NCBI GenBank assembly: GCA_003242645.1
Contig: QGVC01000120.1
Span: forward strand, 1 to 9,246
Reading direction: 5' to 3'
DNA length: 9,246 nt
DNA from: Pseudomonadota bacterium
GTDB taxonomy: Bacteria > Pseudomonadota > Alphaproteobacteria > Rhizobiales > Hyphomicrobiaceae
The notes beneath the pieces were generated by a model. That model saw only the letters and a program-made list of their open reading frames with translations. It had not been told where the DNA came from and did not search any database. The translations under genes were made by a program, and so were the position numbers. How positions within the stretch are numbered: position 1 is the first letter of the stretch; every line of letters begins with the position of its first letter. Positions 7,007 to 9,246 of this stretch are shown here, piece by piece.

Positions 7007-7387
7007 TCAAAGCCTTTCCTCGCCGGGAAGGAAACCCCAGGCGACTGCCATAAGAAGCAGGAAAAGAGCCAGCCACGCCGAGCGCAAGGCAAACTCCAGA
7101 AAGGCCTCGCGTCGAGCGTTGCTGATGATCGTTTGTGCAAGCGCTGGCTGCGGTCGCTCGCCCGGTTCGAGCATCAGCCACAGCTCTGTCCGCTTGTACG
7201 GCGTCGAGGTTGCCCGCCAGCTCATCGCGATCAGCACGAAGGACACCAAGAGGCATCCTAATCCTCCGGCGCGCAGGGCCAACACGAACTCGCCAGACAG
7301 GCCAACCATAAAGGTGGCAATGGCCAGCATGGCGAAACCGAAGCCCCGTCCAACCGAGGCGTGGGCGAGCTGTTCAATCTTCTGCAT
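7007..7387 (-). CDS. Small three-helix membrane protein of unknown function
   Basis: A 126-residue protein with hydrophobic segments near 16-36, 41-57 and 101-119, so probably three inner-membrane helices. Between the second and third lies a polar loop with the motif PYKRTELWLML (63-73) and a proline-rich ERPQPA patch, most likely cytoplasmic or at the membrane surface. I do not recognise a named family; proteins of this style are common as hypothetical genes in Bradyrhizobium-like genomes (recollection, not a search). The ATG at 7387 is preceded by a weak GAGAG 8-9 bases away. It stands alone: 120 bases separate it from the next - strand gene upstream, and a candidate EcfG-type promoter sits in that gap. 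No function is proposed. Confidence 0.75.
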   Translation of the reverse strand: MQKIEQLAHASVGRGFGFAMLAIATFMVGLSGEFVLALRAGGLGCLLVSFVLIAMSWRATSTPYKRTELWLMLEPGERPQPALAQTIISNARREAFLEFALRSAWLALFLLLMAVAWGFLPGEERL

Positions 7388-7428
7388 CGTCGCACTCTCG
7401 TCCCGGGTGGCGTCATGCCCCCAGTTGA

Positions 7429-7454
7429 GACGAATACGACTTTAGTCTGGTTCC
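7429..7454 (-). promoter_or_regulatory. Candidate EcfG-type (general stress sigma) promoter
   Basis: On the - strand, GGAAC (7454-7450) is followed after 17 bases by CGTC (7432-7429). The alphaproteobacterial general stress sigma factor EcfG/RpoE2 prefers GGAAC, 16-17 bases, then CGTT, so this is a full -35 match with one mismatch in the -10. Transcription would start near 7421, about 34 bases before the ATG of the small membrane protein at 7387, a sensible distance. A GGAAC occurrence alone is not rare, so this is a candidate only. Confidence 0.35.
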
Positions 7455-7507
7455 AAGTGCCCCCTAATTCAAGATGGCCAGCTTCAAGCGCGAGAAATTG
7501 ATCGGCT

Positions 7508-7852
7508 CTAGCGGCTCGCCATGCTGATCACCGACGGCAGCGCGAGCAGGGATGTGCAGGCGAGCCATATGGCGAGGGACGTCGTGTTGCTTTCCTTTAG
7601 ACCACGGAAACGCTCGTAAAGCGCCGCGGGGATGCCAGCGATCAGCAGCGTCATCACTGAAGTGAAGATGGACGTCACGTAGAACAACACGAGGGGCGTG
7701 GACAGCAAAGTTCCGGCCAGAAAAGGCTTCAAGAGAATGAAGACGGGGTCGAAATATGGGGAGAAGTGCATTCCGTTGAGCAGCGACACAACCACTGTCG
7801 CGATGAGAAGAATATCGCGCTGCAGCAGGTCCTCCCTGTTCTCGAACTGCAT
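7508..7852 (-). CDS. Small membrane protein of unknown function, paired with the YggT-like gene
   Basis: A 114-residue protein that is mostly hydrophobic, with likely helices near 13-30, 36-57, 59-79 and 91-110. A charged segment ALYERFRGLKES (77-88) separates the last two. The start carries several acidic and basic residues (MQFENREDLLQRD), likely a short cytoplasmic end. I recognise no family or catalytic motif. The ATG at 7852 lies 5 bases after the stop of the YggT-like gene, with GGGAG about 11 bases upstream inside that gene, so the two are almost certainly co-transcribed and probably translationally linked. A shared membrane role is inferred from this linkage only. Confidence 0.75.
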   Translation of the reverse strand: MQFENREDLLQRDILLIATVVVSLLNGMHFSPYFDPVFILLKPFLAGTLLSTPLVLFYVTSIFTSVMTLLIAGIPAALYERFRGLKESNTTSLAIWLACTSLLALPSVISMASR

Positions 7853-7857
7853 CGCGT

Positions 7858-8172
7858 TTAGACTCCCACGCTCGGAGACATACCTGCAGCGACGCAGGTC
7901 AGGAACCAGAACATCCGGGCGGCCATCAGCCAGGCAATCGCAAAGACCATTACGAGCCCATTCGGCACCACAGCCGGCGTAATGGCCCGGACGCCCTTCA
8001 GCACCGGATCTGTCACCGACTCGAAGACCCGCAGGATTACGGCATCAGGCTTTTTCCGGAAGAGCAGCGCGAGCAAGTAGCGCCCGATCAATGTGTAGAT
8101 CAGCGCCGCGAGAATGAAATTCGGGATGTGGAAGTACCAATAGGTGAAGAAGTTCTCGGCAACCGACATCAC
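7858..8172 (-). CDS. YggT-like small membrane protein
   Basis: A 104-residue protein with two main hydrophobic segments (about 13-37 and 70-96). Between them is ILRVFESVTDPVLKGVRAIT, which resembles the YggT pattern, where a segment of the type FTDPILKPIR joins two membrane helices. YggT proteins are inner-membrane proteins of poorly defined role, linked in some bacteria to osmotic tolerance or cell division; nothing here narrows that. The frame can start at GTG 8172 or at the adjacent ATG 8169, which I prefer; neither has a strong ribosome site. It follows the symporter gene by about 95 bases with an intrinsic terminator between, and precedes the next small membrane protein gene by 5 bases. 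The family call is moderate because only one YggT-type repeat is present. Confidence 0.65.
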   Translation of the reverse strand: MMSVAENFFTYWYFHIPNFILAALIYTLIGRYLLALLFRKKPDAVILRVFESVTDPVLKGVRAITPAVVPNGLVMVFAIAWLMAARMFWFLTCVAAGMSPSVGV

Positions 8173-8212
8173 GGGATCCGATCAGGTCTTTACAACCTTC
8201 TGGCAGAAATGA

Positions 8213-8237
8213 AGGGCGGGGTGCAAGACCCCGCCCT
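8213..8237 (-). terminator. Intrinsic terminator after the symporter gene
   Basis: AGGGCGGGGT (8213-8222) and ACCCCGCCCT (8228-8237) form a perfect 10-bp GC-rich stem with a 5-base loop, 29 bases past the symporter stop at 8267. On the - strand the stem is followed by TCATTTCTG, a moderately T-rich tract. Stem strength and position make this the most convincing terminator in the window. It should largely separate the symporter transcript from the YggT-like gene that starts 44 bases further on. Confidence 0.75.
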
Positions 8238-8266
8238 CCTTTCTCGCTCCGATGCGTCCGCTGCCA

Positions 8267-9246
8267 TCAATGCGCCGGCAGCACCGCATCCTTGTCGCGC
8301 ATGATGGGTTGGCCGCGCGGACGCCGCGTGGCGTCGACCATCTCCTGGACCTCCTTGGACGGCGGAGCCGTGAGGAGCGACACGATCCAGATGGCGAGGA
8401 ACCCGACCGGCAGGCCGAACAGGGCCGCCGAGATGTTCCTGACACCCCACCAGTTGGCGATCGTCTGCGCGTGCTTGTCGAGCGCCACCCAGGCCGCCTG
8501 CTTGGCTGCCTCGTCGGTCGCGTTCATCCAAGCCGCCTTGAGCTCGTTGAACTTCTCGATAGCCGCAGGCGAAGCGTTCGACAGCCAGCTCCAGGTCTCG
8601 TAGAAGCTGACGGCGAAGTAGCGTGTGCCGACCAGGTAGTAGAGGCAGATTCCGAACCCGAGGATCATGCCCACTATGCACCCTGGCGTGTTGGCTCGCT
8701 TCCACCAGATGCCGAGCACCAGCCCTGGGAAGATGCCTGCCGCTGCCAGCGAGAACGCCCAGGCCACCATCGACAGGATGTCGGCCGGCTTGGTGGATGC
8801 CGTGTAAGCGGCACCAACGGCCACTGACAACAACAGGATGCGGGCGATGATCAGACGGCGCGCCGTCGGGGCGTTGGGGTCGAGCATCTTGTAGTAGATG
8901 TCGTGCGACAACGCGTTGGCGATGGCGAGCAGCAGACCGTCGGCGGTCGACAGCGCTGCAGCCAAGCCACCGGCAGCGACGAGACCCGCGATCACGTAAG
9001 GCATGCCCGCGATTTCCGGTGTGGAGAGCACGATCACGTCAGTGTCGATCGAGAAGTCCTGCAACCGGATGACGCCGGGGTGTCCAGCAACCTGACTGCA
9101 AGCCTCCTTGATCGCCTCGACGCTCGTTGCGTTCACGCCGCAAATTTTCACCAGCCCGAGGTTCCCGTAGGTAAAGAGCCACGGCCGGATCGAGTCGAAA
9201 TCGCGACCAATGACGGTCGAGTAGACTTCGAGCTTCGAGAAGGCCG
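8267..9246 (-). CDS. Sodium:solute symporter, VC_2705/acetate-permease type (C-terminal part)
   Basis: Inner-membrane sodium-coupled transporter of the solute:sodium symporter (SSS) family, most like the VC_2705 and ActP (acetate) branch that imports short organic acids. The frame stays open to the right edge, so 325 C-terminal residues are visible and the N-terminal part is missing; full-length relatives are near 600 residues. The family hallmark AALSTADGLLLAIANALSHD is at visible residues 96-115, followed by helices ending in GIFPGLVLGIWWKRANTPG (about 170-188). Then comes the long polar insert with ELKAAWMNATDEAAKQAAW and the HAQTIANWWGVRNISAALFG segment, which I associate with this branch. 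The tail after the last helix is polar (SKEVQEMVDATRRPRG). The stop is TGA at 8267, followed by a strong terminator. Acetate or a related acid is the likely substrate, but family members differ and this is inference. Confidence 0.88.
   Translation of the reverse strand, partial: AFSKLEVYSTVIGRDFDSIRPWLFTYGNLGLVKICGVNATSVEAIKEACSQVAGHPGVIRLQDFSIDTDVIVLSTPEIAGMPYVIAGLVAAGGLAAALSTADGLLLAIANALSHDIYYKMLDPNAPTARRLIIARILLLSVAVGAAYTASTKPADILSMVAWAFSLAAAGIFPGLVLGIWWKRANTPGCIVGMILGFGICLYYLVGTRYFAVSFYETWSWLSNASPAAIEKFNELKAAWMNATDEAAKQAAWVALDKHAQTIANWWGVRNISAALFGLPVGFLAIWIVSLLTAPPSKEVQEMVDATRRPRGQPIMRDKDAVLPAH

Noticed and set aside
6999..7445. A 148-residue + strand frame opposite the small membrane protein gene
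   Set aside because: Its basic, serine/proline-rich translation looks like noise, whereas the opposite strand encodes a clean three-helix membrane protein.
8190..8705. - strand and + strand frames overlapping the symporter gene
   Set aside because: They are arginine-rich shadows in other frames of a clear SSS-family transporter.
1..9246. Insertion sequence, prophage, toxin-antitoxin, defence system or CRISPR array
   Set aside because: No transposase, integrase, phage, nuclease or toxin-like protein, no target-site duplications and no regularly spaced repeats were seen. Gene content is ordinary chromosomal.

Overview
The window is GC-rich (about 60% by eye) and its genes look like ordinary alphaproteobacterial chromosome, most likely Hyphomicrobiales (Rhizobium/Bradyrhizobium/Hyphomicrobium type). 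This placement is inferred from protein style and gene content; no rRNA or other marker gene is present. I see no mobile element, CRISPR array, tRNA or rRNA.

Layout from left to right: the last 20 codons of an unidentified + strand gene; a + strand two-domain Fe(3+)-type ABC transporter permease; convergent to it, a - strand acetoacetate-CoA ligase (aacS). A 250-bp divergent spacer follows, with candidate promoters for aacS and for a + strand AsmA-family envelope protein. Convergent to the AsmA gene is a - strand exported M15-type peptidase with its zinc ligands intact. Then comes a 421-bp non-coding stretch rich in hairpins. The right part is all - strand: a small three-helix membrane protein preceded by a possible EcfG-type stress promoter, a second small membrane protein closely following a YggT-like membrane protein, a strong intrinsic terminator, and the C-terminal half of a sodium:solute symporter (VC_2705/acetate-permease type) that runs off the right edge.

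Functionally the window is a mosaic of short independent units: iron uptake (permease), use of acetoacetate or the polyhydroxybutyrate cycle (aacS), envelope maintenance (AsmA-like protein and M15 peptidase), and organic-acid import (symporter) with two small membrane proteins downstream. Each identified gene looks intact, apart from those cut by the window edges.

I did not find convincing evidence of an undescribed multi-gene system. The points most worth checking are the hairpin-rich non-coding island at 6586-7006, the candidate EcfG promoter before the small membrane protein, the pair of uncharacterised membrane proteins after the symporter, and the hairpin in which the stop codons of two convergent genes pair with each other.
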